The notes beneath the pieces are model-generated. The model was not told the DNA's origin. It was given only the letters and a program-made list of their open reading frames with translations, and ran no database searches. Position numbers and translations under genes: made by a program. Shown here in pieces: positions 51,532 to 61,393 of a stretch of DNA of 64,000 nucleotides; the stretch's first letter is position 1; the number at the start of each line of letters is the position of its first letter. The DNA comes from CABZJG01 sp902512685. Lineage in GTDB: Bacteria; Pseudomonadota; Alphaproteobacteria; Rhodobacterales; Rhodobacteraceae. The stretch is taken from NCBI GenBank assembly GCA_051201605.1, contig CP179201.1, positions 1,984,001-2,048,000 of the forward strand, read 5' to 3'.

Positions 51532-52830
51532 TTACTTCTCTGGAATTAGGCCTTTTGGAGCAAAGCGTAGCGATAATAACAATATTGCACCCATTGTAAT
51601 TAATCTCATGTGAGCGGCAGAATCCAAAAGATGTTCTTTTAAGCTTGAGCCTTCGGCCATTCCGGCTGTTAAAATCGATAATATCCAATGGCCTATCGGT
51701 TCAACTTCAACCCAGAAAAACCACATTAGGAACCCCCCCAATACTGCTCCCCAATTATTTCCAGAACCACCAACGATCACCATCACCCAGATGAGAAAAG
51801 TGAACCTTAAAGGTTGATAGGATTGTGGAGTAAGAAGCCCATCCAATGACGTCATCATGGCACCGGCGATTCCGCAGACCGCTGAGCCCAAAATAAACAC
51901 TTGAAGATGTCTCTTGGTTACATCTTTCCCCATTGCTTCAGCAGCTTCTTCATTATCTCGAATTGCCCGCATCATTCTTCCCCAAGGAGAATTAAGCGCC
52001 ATTTCCGACATCCATAAAATAATTCCCAATACTATTAGAAAAAGAATCCCATAAGATAATTTAACGTAAAGAGACGAGGCCTGGATGACTTCCATGCCAA
52101 GCCAATTCACATTATTGATAAAAGTTTCGCTTTTTTGAAGATCAACTTCATATGCTGTTGGTCTGGGAATGCCAATCACGTTCTTCACTCCACGAGTCAA
52201 CCAATCTTCATTTTTTATTATTGCAATAATTATCTCAGCGATTCCAAGCGTTGCAATAGCAAGATAATCTGCACGAAGACCCAGTGAAATTTTGCCAATT
52301 ATCCACGCGGCACTAGCTGCAAAAACACCCCCTACCAACCAAGAAAATATAACCGGCAGTCCTAATCCACCTAGATATCCTTCTCCTGCGGGGTTAATTT
52401 TTTCAATTATCGCTGCGGCCGGATCCAATAAACTTCTAAATAGAAAAAAACCACCAACTAAAACAAATATCATAAGTAAATTACGAATTATTCCAGCAGG
52501 CGCCCTTTTCCATACTTGCATAGCGGCTATTATGGTGATGATCGCAGTCAAAACAGCCGTGAGTATTCCAGGGCCACCTGTTCTCCAAGCTTCTTCTACG
52601 GGTGGCATTGATGTTACAACTGCCGCTACGCCACCAAGCGCTACAAAGCCCACCGTTCCTATCGAAAATAGTCCGGCATATCCCCATTGAATATTTACGC
52701 CCAACGCCATGATTGCAGACAGCAAACAAAGATTCAAAAGGCCAAAAGCGACATTCCAACTCTGAATTAATCCGACCACAATCAGGAAAAAGAAAACCAT
52801 CGCAAACAGAGAAATGTTTCTATAGTTCAT
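51532..52830 (-). CDS. livM: Branched-chain amino acid type ABC transporter permease LivM
   Basis: This is the second membrane subunit of a HAAT-family importer. The 432-residue protein has about ten membrane segments, with LRADYLAIATLGIAEII, an ISxPRP-like loop GIPRPTAYEV and the coupling-loop motif SPWGRMMRAIRDNEEAAEAMGKD. It is longer than E. coli LivM, with a hydrophilic insert after residue 60. It overlaps livH by 4 bp (ATGA) and ends the operon. Convergent with the GlxA-type gene; no clear terminator between. Confidence 0.9.
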   Translation of the reverse strand: MNYRNISLFAMVFFFLIVVGLIQSWNVAFGLLNLCLLSAIMALGVNIQWGYAGLFSIGTVGFVALGGVAAVVTSMPPVEEAWRTGGPGILTAVLTAIITIIAAMQVWKRAPAGIIRNLLMIFVLVGGFFLFRSLLDPAAAIIEKINPAGEGYLGGLGLPVIFSWLVGGVFAASAAWIIGKISLGLRADYLAIATLGIAEIIIAIIKNEDWLTRGVKNVIGIPRPTAYEVDLQKSETFINNVNWLGMEVIQASSLYVKLSYGILFLIVLGIILWMSEMALNSPWGRMMRAIRDNEEAAEAMGKDVTKRHLQVFILGSAVCGIAGAMMTSLDGLLTPQSYQPLRFTFLIWVMVIVGGSGNNWGAVLGGFLMWFFWVEVEPIGHWILSILTAGMAEGSSLKEHLLDSAAHMRLITMGAILLLSLRFAPKGLIPEK

Positions 52831-53837
52831 GTTGATTGTCCTTTAAACAAACCAGTGGGACGGAATAATAAGACCAGTACTAGAATGGAAAATGAAACTG
52901 CAAATTTATAATCTGTTGACAAAAGTTGAACTAACGAAGTAGGTGCCCATTCAGTTGGTAATATGTAGGTAAACACCTTCTTGTAGGCATAGGTAAAAGA
53001 TATCTCCGAAAATGCTATAACAAAGCCACCTACAATTGCTCCAACCGGATTACCCAAGCCTCCTACAACGGCTGCAGCAAACATAGGCAACAGCAATTGA
53101 AAATACGTAAAAGGTTTAAATGTCTTGTCTAGGCCGTAAAGTGTACCCGCAACAGTCGCCAAAATGGCGACGATAATCCAAGTAATTGTTACGACCCGTT
53201 CAGGATTAATACCAGATAACAATGCCAAATCTTCGTTATCAGAATACGCCCGCATAGATTTTCCTGTTCTGGTTTTGTTTAAAAACCAAAATAGGGCCGC
53301 AACCACAATAATCGCAGTAACCAATGTAATGCACTGCGTAACTTTAATTGCCAAGCCTTCTTTTAAACCCGTGAGCGTTTTGAAATCTCTCGCCTTAATG
53401 ATAAATCGCGCGCCATCTGCAAATCTTTGGTCTCCTGGACCGATTATAAATCGTATCAGTCCATTCATCATAAATGTTACGCCTAAAGAGGCCATTACCA
53501 ATACGACCGGAGTAGCCTTGGCTTTTCTATAAAATTTATAAACAAACTTATCGGTAAAAAGAACAAGTGCAATGCATCCAATAACCCCGAAAGGTAATGC
53601 TAATAAAGCAGTTGGAAGAGGATAGATTGATAATCCCATTGCTGTAAACCACCAAGTAATCAGGATTACAATCATGGTTCCAAACGCCATGGTTTCACCA
53701 TGAGCAAAATTAGAAAACCGAAGTACACCGACCACTAGTGTAATGCCCAATGCACCTAAGGCCAACTGGCTTCCATAAGCGATAGCTGGAACAATAATAA
53801 AATTGGCAAGCACAATTAAAGCATGAAGAATATCCAT
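52827..53837 (-). CDS. livH: Branched-chain amino acid type ABC transporter permease LivH
   Basis: This 336-residue first membrane subunit has about eight membrane segments, the N-terminal QLALGALGITLVVGVLRFSNFAHGE region of LivH proteins and the coupling-loop motif TRTGKSMRAYSDNEDLALLSGINPERV. It is coupled to livM by a 4-bp overlap and lies 60 bp after livF. Substrate specificity is not visible from the permease. Confidence 0.92.
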   Translation of the reverse strand: MDILHALIVLANFIIVPAIAYGSQLALGALGITLVVGVLRFSNFAHGETMAFGTMIVILITWWFTAMGLSIYPLPTALLALPFGVIGCIALVLFTDKFVYKFYRKAKATPVVLVMASLGVTFMMNGLIRFIIGPGDQRFADGARFIIKARDFKTLTGLKEGLAIKVTQCITLVTAIIVVAALFWFLNKTRTGKSMRAYSDNEDLALLSGINPERVVTITWIIVAILATVAGTLYGLDKTFKPFTYFQLLLPMFAAAVVGGLGNPVGAIVGGFVIAFSEISFTYAYKKVFTYILPTEWAPTSLVQLLSTDYKFAVSFSILVLVLLFRPTGLFKGQST

Positions 53838-53897
53838 TAAAGTGCCTTCTCAATTTTACGTACATAGATCTGGAGACAACCAAGTCTTTTCATTTTG

Positions 53898-54614
53898 TTA
53901 TCCTCCTAAGAAACTTTTTCGTACTTGGGGATCTGCAAGTAGATTACTTCCTGTGTCTGTGAACCTATTTTCACCTTGAACAAGAACATATCCTTTATCC
54001 GCTATTTCAAGCGCCTGCCTAGCATTTTGCTCAACCATTAGAATTGAAATTCCAGTTTTAGCAACGTCTATAATACGATCAAATAACTCATCCATGACAA
54101 TTGGTGATACTCCAGCGGTTGGCTCATCAAGCATCAAAACTTTTGGCTGGGTCATAAGTGCTCGCCCTACTGCCACCTGTTGCCGCTGCCCTCCCGAAAG
54201 TTCACCTGCGGCCTGCCTTCTTTTTTCTTTTAGGATTGGAAAAAGATCAAAAACTTGGCTCATTGTTTCTGAGATATCATCTGTTCTCAAGAATGCACCC
54301 ATCTCTAAATTTTCTTCTACCGATAAAGAGGTGAAGATATTTTGAGTTTGCGGGACGAATGCCATACCTTTAGCAACTCGATCTTGCGGTGATAAATTGG
54401 TTATATCTTCGCCACCAATATTAACCATACCTGATCTCATAGTTAACATTCCAAAGATTGCTTTCATTGCAGTCGATTTACCAGCTCCATTTGGACCTAC
54501 TATGACTGCTATTTCACCCTTGCCGACAGCAACCGTGCAATTATGAAGGATGTCTGCACCAGAGCCGTAACCTCCGGTCATTGACTCTCCAATTAGGAAT
54601 GGATTCTCACTCAT
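53898..54614 (-). CDS. livF: Branched-chain amino acid type ABC transporter ATP-binding protein LivF
   Basis: This 238-residue ATPase has the Walker A motif VGPNGAGKSTAMKAIF, the signature ELSGGQRQQVAVGRAL and the Walker B VLMLDEPTAGVSP, with a final MVEQNARQALEIADKGYVL typical of LivF. It lies between livG (49 bp upstream) and livH (60 bp downstream) in a five-gene leftward operon. Confidence 0.93.
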   Translation of the reverse strand: MSENPFLIGESMTGGYGSGADILHNCTVAVGKGEIAVIVGPNGAGKSTAMKAIFGMLTMRSGMVNIGGEDITNLSPQDRVAKGMAFVPQTQNIFTSLSVEENLEMGAFLRTDDISETMSQVFDLFPILKEKRRQAAGELSGGQRQQVAVGRALMTQPKVLMLDEPTAGVSPIVMDELFDRIIDVAKTGISILMVEQNARQALEIADKGYVLVQGENRFTDTGSNLLADPQVRKSFLGG

Positions 54615-54663
54615 TTAACATACCCGTCATAAGCCAATCGACCGATGTGATCTTGTTAAGCAT

Positions 54664-55449
54664 TTAATTGACACCTGCTTTAACTTTATTTTTCAATCCC
54701 GTACCAAGATATGCTTCGATCACTGTTTCATTTTCTTTAATTTCTTCAATAGTGCCTTTAGCCAAAACCTTACCTTCAGCCATACATATGACTGGATCAC
54801 ACAGCTTAGAGATAAAATCCATATCATGCTCAATTACACAAAACGTATAACCTCGTTCCTTATTCAATCGGATTATGGCATCCGCAATCGTTTTTAAGAG
54901 CGTTCTATTAACGCCTGCGCCAACTTCGTCTAAGAAAACTATTTTTGCTTCAACCATCATTGTACGGCCAAGTTCGAGTAACTTTTTTTGTCCGCCAGAT
55001 AGATTTCCAGCAAGTTCATCTGTTAAATGGTCAATTGTCAAAAATTCCAAAACTTCATTTGCTTTTCGGATATTTATTTCTTCTTCAATTGCAATTTGTT
55101 TTCTTGCCACCCAGGTTTTCCATAAGTTTTCACCAGATTGAGACCCAGGAACCATAAGTAGATTTTCTCGAACCGTCATCGAGCCAAATTCATGAGGGAT
55201 TTGAAATGTCCGTAAAAGACCTTTCCCGAATAACTCGTGTGGAGGGAGGCCAGTTATGTCATTACCTTCCATTGTAACTTTGCCGCTCGAAGGCTTTAGA
55301 ACTCCAGCAATGACGTTAAATAACGTAGTTTTACCTGCACCATTTGGACCGATCAAACCAGTAATTGATCCTTCTTTTATCTCTAAAGAGGCGCCATCCA
55401 CAGCGCAAAATCCGCCATAATATTTTTTAATATTTTCAACTGTAATCAT
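54664..55449 (-). CDS. livG: Branched-chain amino acid type ABC transporter ATP-binding protein LivG
   Basis: The second ATPase, 261 residues, has the Walker A motif IGPNGAGKTTLFNVIAG, the signature NLSGGQKKLLELGRTMM and the Walker B KIVFLDEVGAGVN, with the LivG-type helix FCVIEHDMDFISKLCD. The Walker B glutamate follows Asp directly (DEVGAGV, not DEPxxG). It follows the binding-protein gene after a 73-bp gap that contains a stem-loop. Confidence 0.93.
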   Translation of the reverse strand: MITVENIKKYYGGFCAVDGASLEIKEGSITGLIGPNGAGKTTLFNVIAGVLKPSSGKVTMEGNDITGLPPHELFGKGLLRTFQIPHEFGSMTVRENLLMVPGSQSGENLWKTWVARKQIAIEEEINIRKANEVLEFLTIDHLTDELAGNLSGGQKKLLELGRTMMVEAKIVFLDEVGAGVNRTLLKTIADAIIRLNKERGYTFCVIEHDMDFISKLCDPVICMAEGKVLAKGTIEEIKENETVIEAYLGTGLKNKVKAGVN

Positions 55450-55472
55450 GCTCGGATGCCCTTATAGCGAAA

Positions 55473-55497
55473 CAGCCCAAGTATATTTCTTGGGCTG
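55473..55497 (-). promoter_or_regulatory. Intercistronic stem-loop between the binding-protein gene and livG
   Basis: CAGCCCAAG (55473-55481) and CTTGGGCTG (55489-55497) form a perfect 9-bp stem with a 7-nt loop, followed on the transcribed strand by only three T residues. It is a likely partial terminator or 3'-end stabiliser, as is usual after binding-protein genes that are expressed more than their permease genes. Confidence 0.75.
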
Positions 55498-55522
55498 CTT
55501 AATCTTGTTATTAATGTTGGAA

Positions 55523-56707
55523 TTAACGATATTGCATCGTTGTAATTTTGCCGCCTTTAATTTCAATTTGACGGTATGCACCAGCAGATTCACCGGGTCC
55601 AATTAACTCAACGGCAGATCCACCAACATAGTCGATATCACCACCATCGGCCAGAATCTTGAGGCCTTTGGCCAATTCACCAGGGAAAATTTGAACACCA
55701 GGAGCATTGGCTACTTCCATTACTTTAGAAGCATAATCAGCAGATGAGCTTGATCCTGCCGACTGCATGGCCAGCATTATAAGCGCTGCGGCGTCATAAG
55801 ACTCTGGAGCGAACGGTGAAGAACCGTCAAATCCATTAGCTTCGCCCATAGAAACCAATGATGCTGCACCAGGGCTGTCTGTGCCAGGGTGTTGACCTTG
55901 AGATCCATTGACGTCATTGCCAAAATTTTCTTCCAGATTTACGCTAATCATACCATCAGGAAAATGATACAAATCGAATGCACCTGTGTCGATCGACGCT
56001 CTCATAATGCCGTCACCACCTTGGTCAACATAACCAGCAACCACCAGCAGTTCGCCGCCCGCTGCAGCTAACGCACCCACTTCAGCAGAATAGTCTGCTT
56101 TGCCATCTTCATGAGCAAGATTAATGGTCACAGTTCCACCAGCCGCAACGAAAGCGGATTCGAAAGAGTCTGCCAGTCCTTTTCCATAGTCACTGTTTGT
56201 ATAGGTTACAGCAACAGACTGTACGCCCCGTTCCATTATTATCTCAGTCATAACTTGACCTTGACGAGCATCAGATGGTGATGTCCGGAAAAACAATCCG
56301 TCATCTTCGGCAGTTGAAAGAGCCGGTGAGGTAGCTGATGGTGAAATCATTACAATGCCATTCGGCCTCGCAACGTTTTGTAGCATCGCTCCGGTAACAC
56401 CAGAACAGTCTCCACCAACGATGCCACTGACTTTGTCAGAAGTGACCAGTCTTTCGGTAGTCGCCACAGCGGCCGCGCTATCGATACAAGTTGAGTCGCC
56501 TCTTAAACCCGTTACAGTGGCGCCACCCAACAGAGCTCCGCTATCTGAAACTTCTTTCATCGCTAGTTCTGCGGCTTGCGCCATTGGTTGTGTTAGAGAT
56601 TCAATTGGCCCTGTAAAACCAAATACGATCCCTAATTTGATGTCTTCAGCTGACGCAGCGCCAGCAATAAGAGCTGATGCCGTTGTGGCAAGAAGCAATT
56701 TTTTCAT
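55523..56707 (-). CDS. Branched-chain amino acid type ABC transporter substrate-binding protein
   Basis: The 394-residue periplasmic protein has a signal peptide (MKKLLLATTASALIAGAASA) and then the type I binding-protein fold: IKLGIVFGFTGPIESLTQP, VSGIVGGDCSGVTGAM and VTYTNSDYGKGLADSFESAF. Its best family fit is the HAAT receptors, but specificity is unknown and need not be branched-chain amino acids. It is the first gene of the operon, followed by a stem-loop. The 224-bp region upstream to uvrA holds no recognised site. Confidence 0.9.
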   Translation of the reverse strand: MKKLLLATTASALIAGAASAEDIKLGIVFGFTGPIESLTQPMAQAAELAMKEVSDSGALLGGATVTGLRGDSTCIDSAAAVATTERLVTSDKVSGIVGGDCSGVTGAMLQNVARPNGIVMISPSATSPALSTAEDDGLFFRTSPSDARQGQVMTEIIMERGVQSVAVTYTNSDYGKGLADSFESAFVAAGGTVTINLAHEDGKADYSAEVGALAAAGGELLVVAGYVDQGGDGIMRASIDTGAFDLYHFPDGMISVNLEENFGNDVNGSQGQHPGTDSPGAASLVSMGEANGFDGSSPFAPESYDAAALIMLAMQSAGSSSSADYASKVMEVANAPGVQIFPGELAKGLKILADGGDIDYVGGSAVELIGPGESAGAYRQIEIKGGKITTMQYR

Positions 56708-56931
56708 TTTTTTCTCCCTAGTTGAACATTTCTGATTCCTGTTCTTATTGTTTATTTCAAAAAAAGAAAAGTGTCGATTTTTTTATAAAATTAAGCGTAT
56801 TTCTTGTCAGGTTCTATTATGAAAATAGTAGACAAATATATTTCTGAATACGTTTGATTTTAATAGAAAGGGCTTAAGACAACTCAATAAGACTTTAGCT
56901 TTTATCCGTCGATCCTGAACTGTTACCAACT

Positions 56932-59796
56932 TTATTCAGCCGCCACTTTTTTAGGCGTCAAAATGTCTTTAAGATAGTGACCCGTATAGCTTTGTTCGTT
57001 TTCTGAAAGCGTTTCTGGCGTCCCTACTCCGACGAGTTGGCCCCCACCATCACCACCCTCGGGGCCAATATCGATTATCCAATCAGCGGTTTTCACCACA
57101 TCTAAATTATGTTCAATCACAACCACTGAATTACCGGCATCAACCAATTCATGCAGTACTTCGAGCAGCTTACGAACATCTTCAAAGTGTAGGCCTGTGG
57201 TTGGTTCATCAAGAATATAAAGCGTTCTTCCTGTTGCTCTTTTTGAAAGCTCTTTTGATAGCTTTACACGCTGGGCCTCACCGCCTGATAAAGTGGTGGC
57301 TTGTTGCCCAACCTTAATATAGCCCAAACCAACCCGCAAAAGAGCATCCATTTTTTCACGAATTGATGGAACAGCTTGGAAAAAAGTCTGTGCCTCTTCG
57401 ACCGTCATGGCAAGCACATCAGCAATACTTTTACCTTTGAATTTAATCTCAAGGGTTTCTCGATTGTAACGCGCGCCATTACAGGTTTCGCAGGTCACAT
57501 AAACATCAGGCAAAAAGTGCATTTCGATTTTGATAACACCGTCACCCTGACAAGCTTCACATCGGCCCCCTTTCACATTAAAACTAAACCGGCCCGGCTT
57601 ATAACCACGTGTTTTCGCCTCGGGCATACCGGCAAACCATTCGCGTATCGGCGTAAAGGCTCCTGTGTAGGTAGCAGGGTTTGACCGCGGTGTTCGACCA
57701 ATTGGACGCTGATCTATATCAATGACTTTATCAAGATACTCCAATCCTGTAATGCTTTCGCAGGGTGCAGGAGTTTGCTTTGCTCCGTTTAAACGCATCG
57801 AGGCAGTTTTAAATAGGGTTTCAATTGTCAAGGTGGATTTACCCCCGCCTGACACGCCCGTTACACAGACAAATTTACCCAAAGGAAAATCAACCGTAAG
57901 CGATTGCAAATTATTGCCTGTGGCATTGACCACTTTTATAGATTTGCCATTGCCCTTTCGGCGTTCACCAGGAGAAGGTATGCTCTTTTGCCCACTCAGA
58001 TATTGTCCTGTGATCGAGTTTTCATCAGCAGCAACGTGATCAGGTGAGCCATGGCTGACCACTTCACCGCCATGAACACCGGCGCCCGGTCCTATGTCAA
58101 AAACATAGTCCGCATCTCGGATAGCTTCTTCATCGTGCTCAACAACAATAACAGTGTTACCTTGATCTCGAAGGTTCTTAAGCGTGGTGAGCAACCGTCC
58201 ATTATCGCGCTGGTGCAAACCTATGGATGGCTCGTCTAAAACATAAAGCACACCTGTAAGCCCGCTTCCAATTTGACTGGCAAGCCGAATGCGTTGGCTT
58301 TCCCCGCCTGACAATGTGCCGGCGTTCCGGCTTAGGGTTAGATATTCAAGGCCAACGTTATTCAGAAATCCCAATCGTTCACGAATTTCCTTTAAAATAG
58401 TCGACGCAATTTCATTCTTCTGAGCACTTAATTGGCTTGGTAATTCGGCACACCATTCAAAGGCTTCTTTTATCGACATGTTCACAACTTGTCCGACATG
58501 CGATTTTGCCAATTTTACAGCCAAGGCTTCTGGCCGTAACCGATATCCCTCACAACTTCCACATGGGCGATTATTTTGATAATTTTCAAACTCTTCACGT
58601 ACCCAATTGCTATCCGTTTCGCGGTACCTACGCTCCATGTTGGGGACAATTCCCTCAAACACGCGGCGCACTTGATAGACGCGCCCACCCTCATCATAGC
58701 GAAAGAGTATCTCTTCTTCGCCTGATCCATAAAGGAAAACACCTTGAACCTTTTTGGTCAGGTCTTTCCATCTTGCATCCGCCGCAAATCCAAAATGATT
58801 TGCAAGAGCTTCGATGGTTTGCAGAAAATAGGGACTTTTCCCCTTGCGCCAGGGGGCAAGTGCGCCGTCTCTGATTTTTAAGGTTTGATCTGGTACGACC
58901 AACCTTTCATCAAAAAATAGCTCTACTCCAAGCCCATCGCAGTCCGGGCAAGCGCCAAAGGGTGCATTAAACGAAAAGAGACGCGGTTCAATTTCAGAAA
59001 TTGTAAAACCACTTTCCGGGCAGGCGAAATTCTCGCTGAAAGTGTGCCGCTCAGCTTCTGCTTCTTTATCGGTTGGGGCGGTTTCCAAAACCGCAATGCC
59101 ATCGGCCAAATCAAGCGCGGTTCGAAAGCTGTCGGCAAGCCGCGCTTCAATTCCTTCTCGAACCACAATCCGATCCACAACCACATCAATAAAGTGGCGA
59201 AAATTCTTATCCAAAACAGGAGGGTCTTCTAAATCATAGAATTGGCTATCTACTTTAACGCGCTGGAAGCCCTGTTTGCGTAATTCTAAAAACTCTTTGC
59301 GATATTCGCCTTTGCGATCGCGCACAATAGGAGCCAGAAGATAGGCTCGCGTACCCTCTGGCATAGCCATGACGCGATCCACCATATCCTGCACTTGCTG
59401 CGCTTCGATCGGAAGACCCGTTGACGGGCTATAGGGCGTCCCTGCCCGCGCAAACAGTAATCGCATATAATCATAAATTTCGGTGACGGTGCCAACCGTT
59501 GAGCGGGGATTTTTACTTGTTGTTTTTTGCTCAATAGAAATTGCGGGGCTTAGACCCGATATGTGGTCCACATCGGGTTTTTCCATCATATCCAAAAATT
59601 GACGGGCATAAGCGCTCAGCGATTCGACATAACGGCGCTGACCTTCTGCATAGATAGTATCAAAAGCCAATGATGACTTTCCAGATCCCGATAATCCTGT
59701 AATAACAACAAGTTGATCTCTTGGAATATCTACATCAATAGACTTTAAATTGTGTTCGCGCGCTCCGCGAACTTCAATAAACTTTAGGTCAGCCAT
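56932..59796 (-). CDS. uvrA: Excinuclease ABC subunit A
   Basis: UvrA finds bulky DNA lesions with UvrB in nucleotide excision repair. The 954-residue ABC-type protein has two ATPase halves: Walker A GLSGSGKSSLAFDTIYAEG and GVSGGGKSTLTIETL, signatures LSGGESQRIRLASQIG and LSGGEAQRVKLSKEL, plus Cys-rich zinc modules (CPDC, CEAC..CETC). I chose the ATG at 59796, because AGGG is 7 nt upstream; a TTG one codon earlier is unlikely. An exact SOS box 65 bp upstream makes LexA control likely. Confidence 0.97.
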   Translation of the reverse strand: MADLKFIEVRGAREHNLKSIDVDIPRDQLVVITGLSGSGKSSLAFDTIYAEGQRRYVESLSAYARQFLDMMEKPDVDHISGLSPAISIEQKTTSKNPRSTVGTVTEIYDYMRLLFARAGTPYSPSTGLPIEAQQVQDMVDRVMAMPEGTRAYLLAPIVRDRKGEYRKEFLELRKQGFQRVKVDSQFYDLEDPPVLDKNFRHFIDVVVDRIVVREGIEARLADSFRTALDLADGIAVLETAPTDKEAEAERHTFSENFACPESGFTISEIEPRLFSFNAPFGACPDCDGLGVELFFDERLVVPDQTLKIRDGALAPWRKGKSPYFLQTIEALANHFGFAADARWKDLTKKVQGVFLYGSGEEEILFRYDEGGRVYQVRRVFEGIVPNMERRYRETDSNWVREEFENYQNNRPCGSCEGYRLRPEALAVKLAKSHVGQVVNMSIKEAFEWCAELPSQLSAQKNEIASTILKEIRERLGFLNNVGLEYLTLSRNAGTLSGGESQRIRLASQIGSGLTGVLYVLDEPSIGLHQRDNGRLLTTLKNLRDQGNTVIVVEHDEEAIRDADYVFDIGPGAGVHGGEVVSHGSPDHVAADENSITGQYLSGQKSIPSPGERRKGNGKSIKVVNATGNNLQSLTVDFPLGKFVCVTGVSGGGKSTLTIETLFKTASMRLNGAKQTPAPCESITGLEYLDKVIDIDQRPIGRTPRSNPATYTGAFTPIREWFAGMPEAKTRGYKPGRFSFNVKGGRCEACQGDGVIKIEMHFLPDVYVTCETCNGARYNRETLEIKFKGKSIADVLAMTVEEAQTFFQAVPSIREKMDALLRVGLGYIKVGQQATTLSGGEAQRVKLSKELSKRATGRTLYILDEPTTGLHFEDVRKLLEVLHELVDAGNSVVVIEHNLDVVKTADWIIDIGPEGGDGGGQLVGVGTPETLSENEQSYTGHYLKDILTPKKVAAE

Positions 59797-59860
59797 CAAA
59801 TACCCTCATTTCTTACGCAAGAGATAAACCTTTTGTTAAGAGTCTCCAATAAAAAAATGA

Positions 59861-59875
59861 GAACATAGGAAGAAC
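59861..59875 (-). promoter_or_regulatory. LexA-binding SOS box upstream of uvrA
   Basis: On the + strand, GAAC (59861-59864), a 7-nt spacer ATAGGAA and GAAC (59872-59875) form an exact alphaproteobacterial SOS box, which reads GTTC-N7-GTTC on the uvrA strand. It lies 65 bp before the uvrA start and 177 bp before the beta-glucosidase start. Confidence 0.9.
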
Positions 59876-60052
59876 ATGGCTTATGGGCTTAACCTAAAGT
59901 TATAGAGAAAAATACTCTTGAATTAAATTGCGTGCAAAACCTAGTGATAAGATTTTACAACCAGGTAAAATCATCCAAATTTCCACTCGTTGCTCCAAAC
60001 AAGAGCTGATAAGGGAGTGGCTAGCTTTGAAAGTAAAAAGGTTCAAAATATA

Positions 60053-61384
60053 ATGAAGCCACTCTCGCTTAAGCGCAGTGATTTTCCAAATGGGTTTGAC
60101 TTTGGCGTTGCCAGCTCTGCCTACCAAATCGAAGGCCATGCCTTTGGGTCAGCAGGTGAAACCCACTGGGACAGCTTTGCAAAACTTCCCGGGCGTGTTT
60201 TGAAACAGCGTAACGGGCAAATTGCCTGTGACCATTATCATAAATATGAAGAAGACCTTGACCATATAAAAGCTGCAGGCTTTGACAGCTATAGGTTCTC
60301 AACCAGTTGGGCCCGTGTCATTCCAGAGGGTGTCGGAGCCGTAAACTCTAAAGGGTTAGACTTTTATGATCGCTTAACAGATGCGATACTTGAACGTGAT
60401 TTAAAGCCGCATTTGACCCTTTATCATTGGGAATTGCCACAAGCCATAGCCGAAAAAGGTGGGTGGACCAATCGGGGAATTGTGGGCTGGTTTGGCGAAT
60501 TTGTAGAAATTATTGGTCATAAATTGGGGGATCGTATGGCCTCAATAGCCCCCATTAACGAGCCATGGTGTGTCAGTTGGTTATCGCATGCGCTGGGGCA
60601 TCATGCGCCGGGAAAGCAGGACTTAAAACTGGCTGCTCTGTCCATGCATAATGTGCTTTTAGCACATGGGCGTGCTGTTGAAGTTCTGCGTGGACAAAAT
60701 CAGACAAATCTTGGCTGTGTATGCAATTTGGAATGGAGCCATCCAGCCAGCCAAACAGCACAGGATATTGAGGCTGCAAAATTATATGACGCCATTTATA
60801 ATCGGTTCTTTTTAGAAGCGATGTTTTTAGGTGAATATCCAGAACCGGTTTTAAAAGGCATAGAGAGGTTTTTGCCATCATCCTGGCAAGAGGATTTATC
60901 AATCATATCGGCCCCTTTGGATTGGTGCGGAATAAATTATTATACCTGCAAGCGCGTAGCGCATGATGCAAGCTTAGAATGGCCGCATGTGCGGGATGAA
61001 ATTGGGCCGTTGGAGAAAACTGATATGGGATGGGAAATTTACCCTCAGGGTCTAAGTGATTTCCTAATGTGGGTGAACCAAAAAATAACCAAAGGTATTC
61101 CTTTGTTTGTAACTGAAAATGGAGCGGCAACATCGGAAGCAAGAGAACACCAGAAACTGAATGATCATCAACGTATTTCTTACATTGATGCACATTTAGG
61201 GGCGGCGCATCAGGCAATCAAAAGTGGCGTACCCCTCAAAGGTTATTATATGTGGTCACTGATGGATAATTTTGAGTGGGCATTTGGTTATGATAAACGC
61301 TTCGGGCTTATACACGTCGATTATTCTACGCTTGAGCGTAGACCGAAAGCATCATATTACGCCGTTCAAACCGCGATAGCATAA
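60053..61384 (+). CDS. bglA: Beta-glucosidase (glycoside hydrolase family 1)
   Basis: This 443-residue GH1 enzyme hydrolyses beta-glucosides such as cellobiose in the cytoplasm (no signal peptide). It shows the N-terminal FPNGFDFGVASSAYQIEGHA, the acid/base Glu170 in INEPW, the nucleophile Glu355 in FVTENGA, and the final LMDNFEWAFGYDKRFGL. I chose ATG 60053 (MKPLSLKRSDFP), which gives the normal length; AAGG lies 12 nt upstream. Glucokinase follows 9 bp later, so released glucose can be phosphorylated. No sugar transporter is in the operon. Confidence 0.95.
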   Translation: MKPLSLKRSDFPNGFDFGVASSAYQIEGHAFGSAGETHWDSFAKLPGRVLKQRNGQIACDHYHKYEEDLDHIKAAGFDSYRFSTSWARVIPEGVGAVNSKGLDFYDRLTDAILERDLKPHLTLYHWELPQAIAEKGGWTNRGIVGWFGEFVEIIGHKLGDRMASIAPINEPWCVSWLSHALGHHAPGKQDLKLAALSMHNVLLAHGRAVEVLRGQNQTNLGCVCNLEWSHPASQTAQDIEAAKLYDAIYNRFFLEAMFLGEYPEPVLKGIERFLPSSWQEDLSIISAPLDWCGINYYTCKRVAHDASLEWPHVRDEIGPLEKTDMGWEIYPQGLSDFLMWVNQKITKGIPLFVTENGAATSEAREHQKLNDHQRISYIDAHLGAAHQAIKSGVPLKGYYMWSLMDNFEWAFGYDKRFGLIHVDYSTLERRPKASYYAVQTAIA

Positions 61385-61393
61385 GAGTGGACG

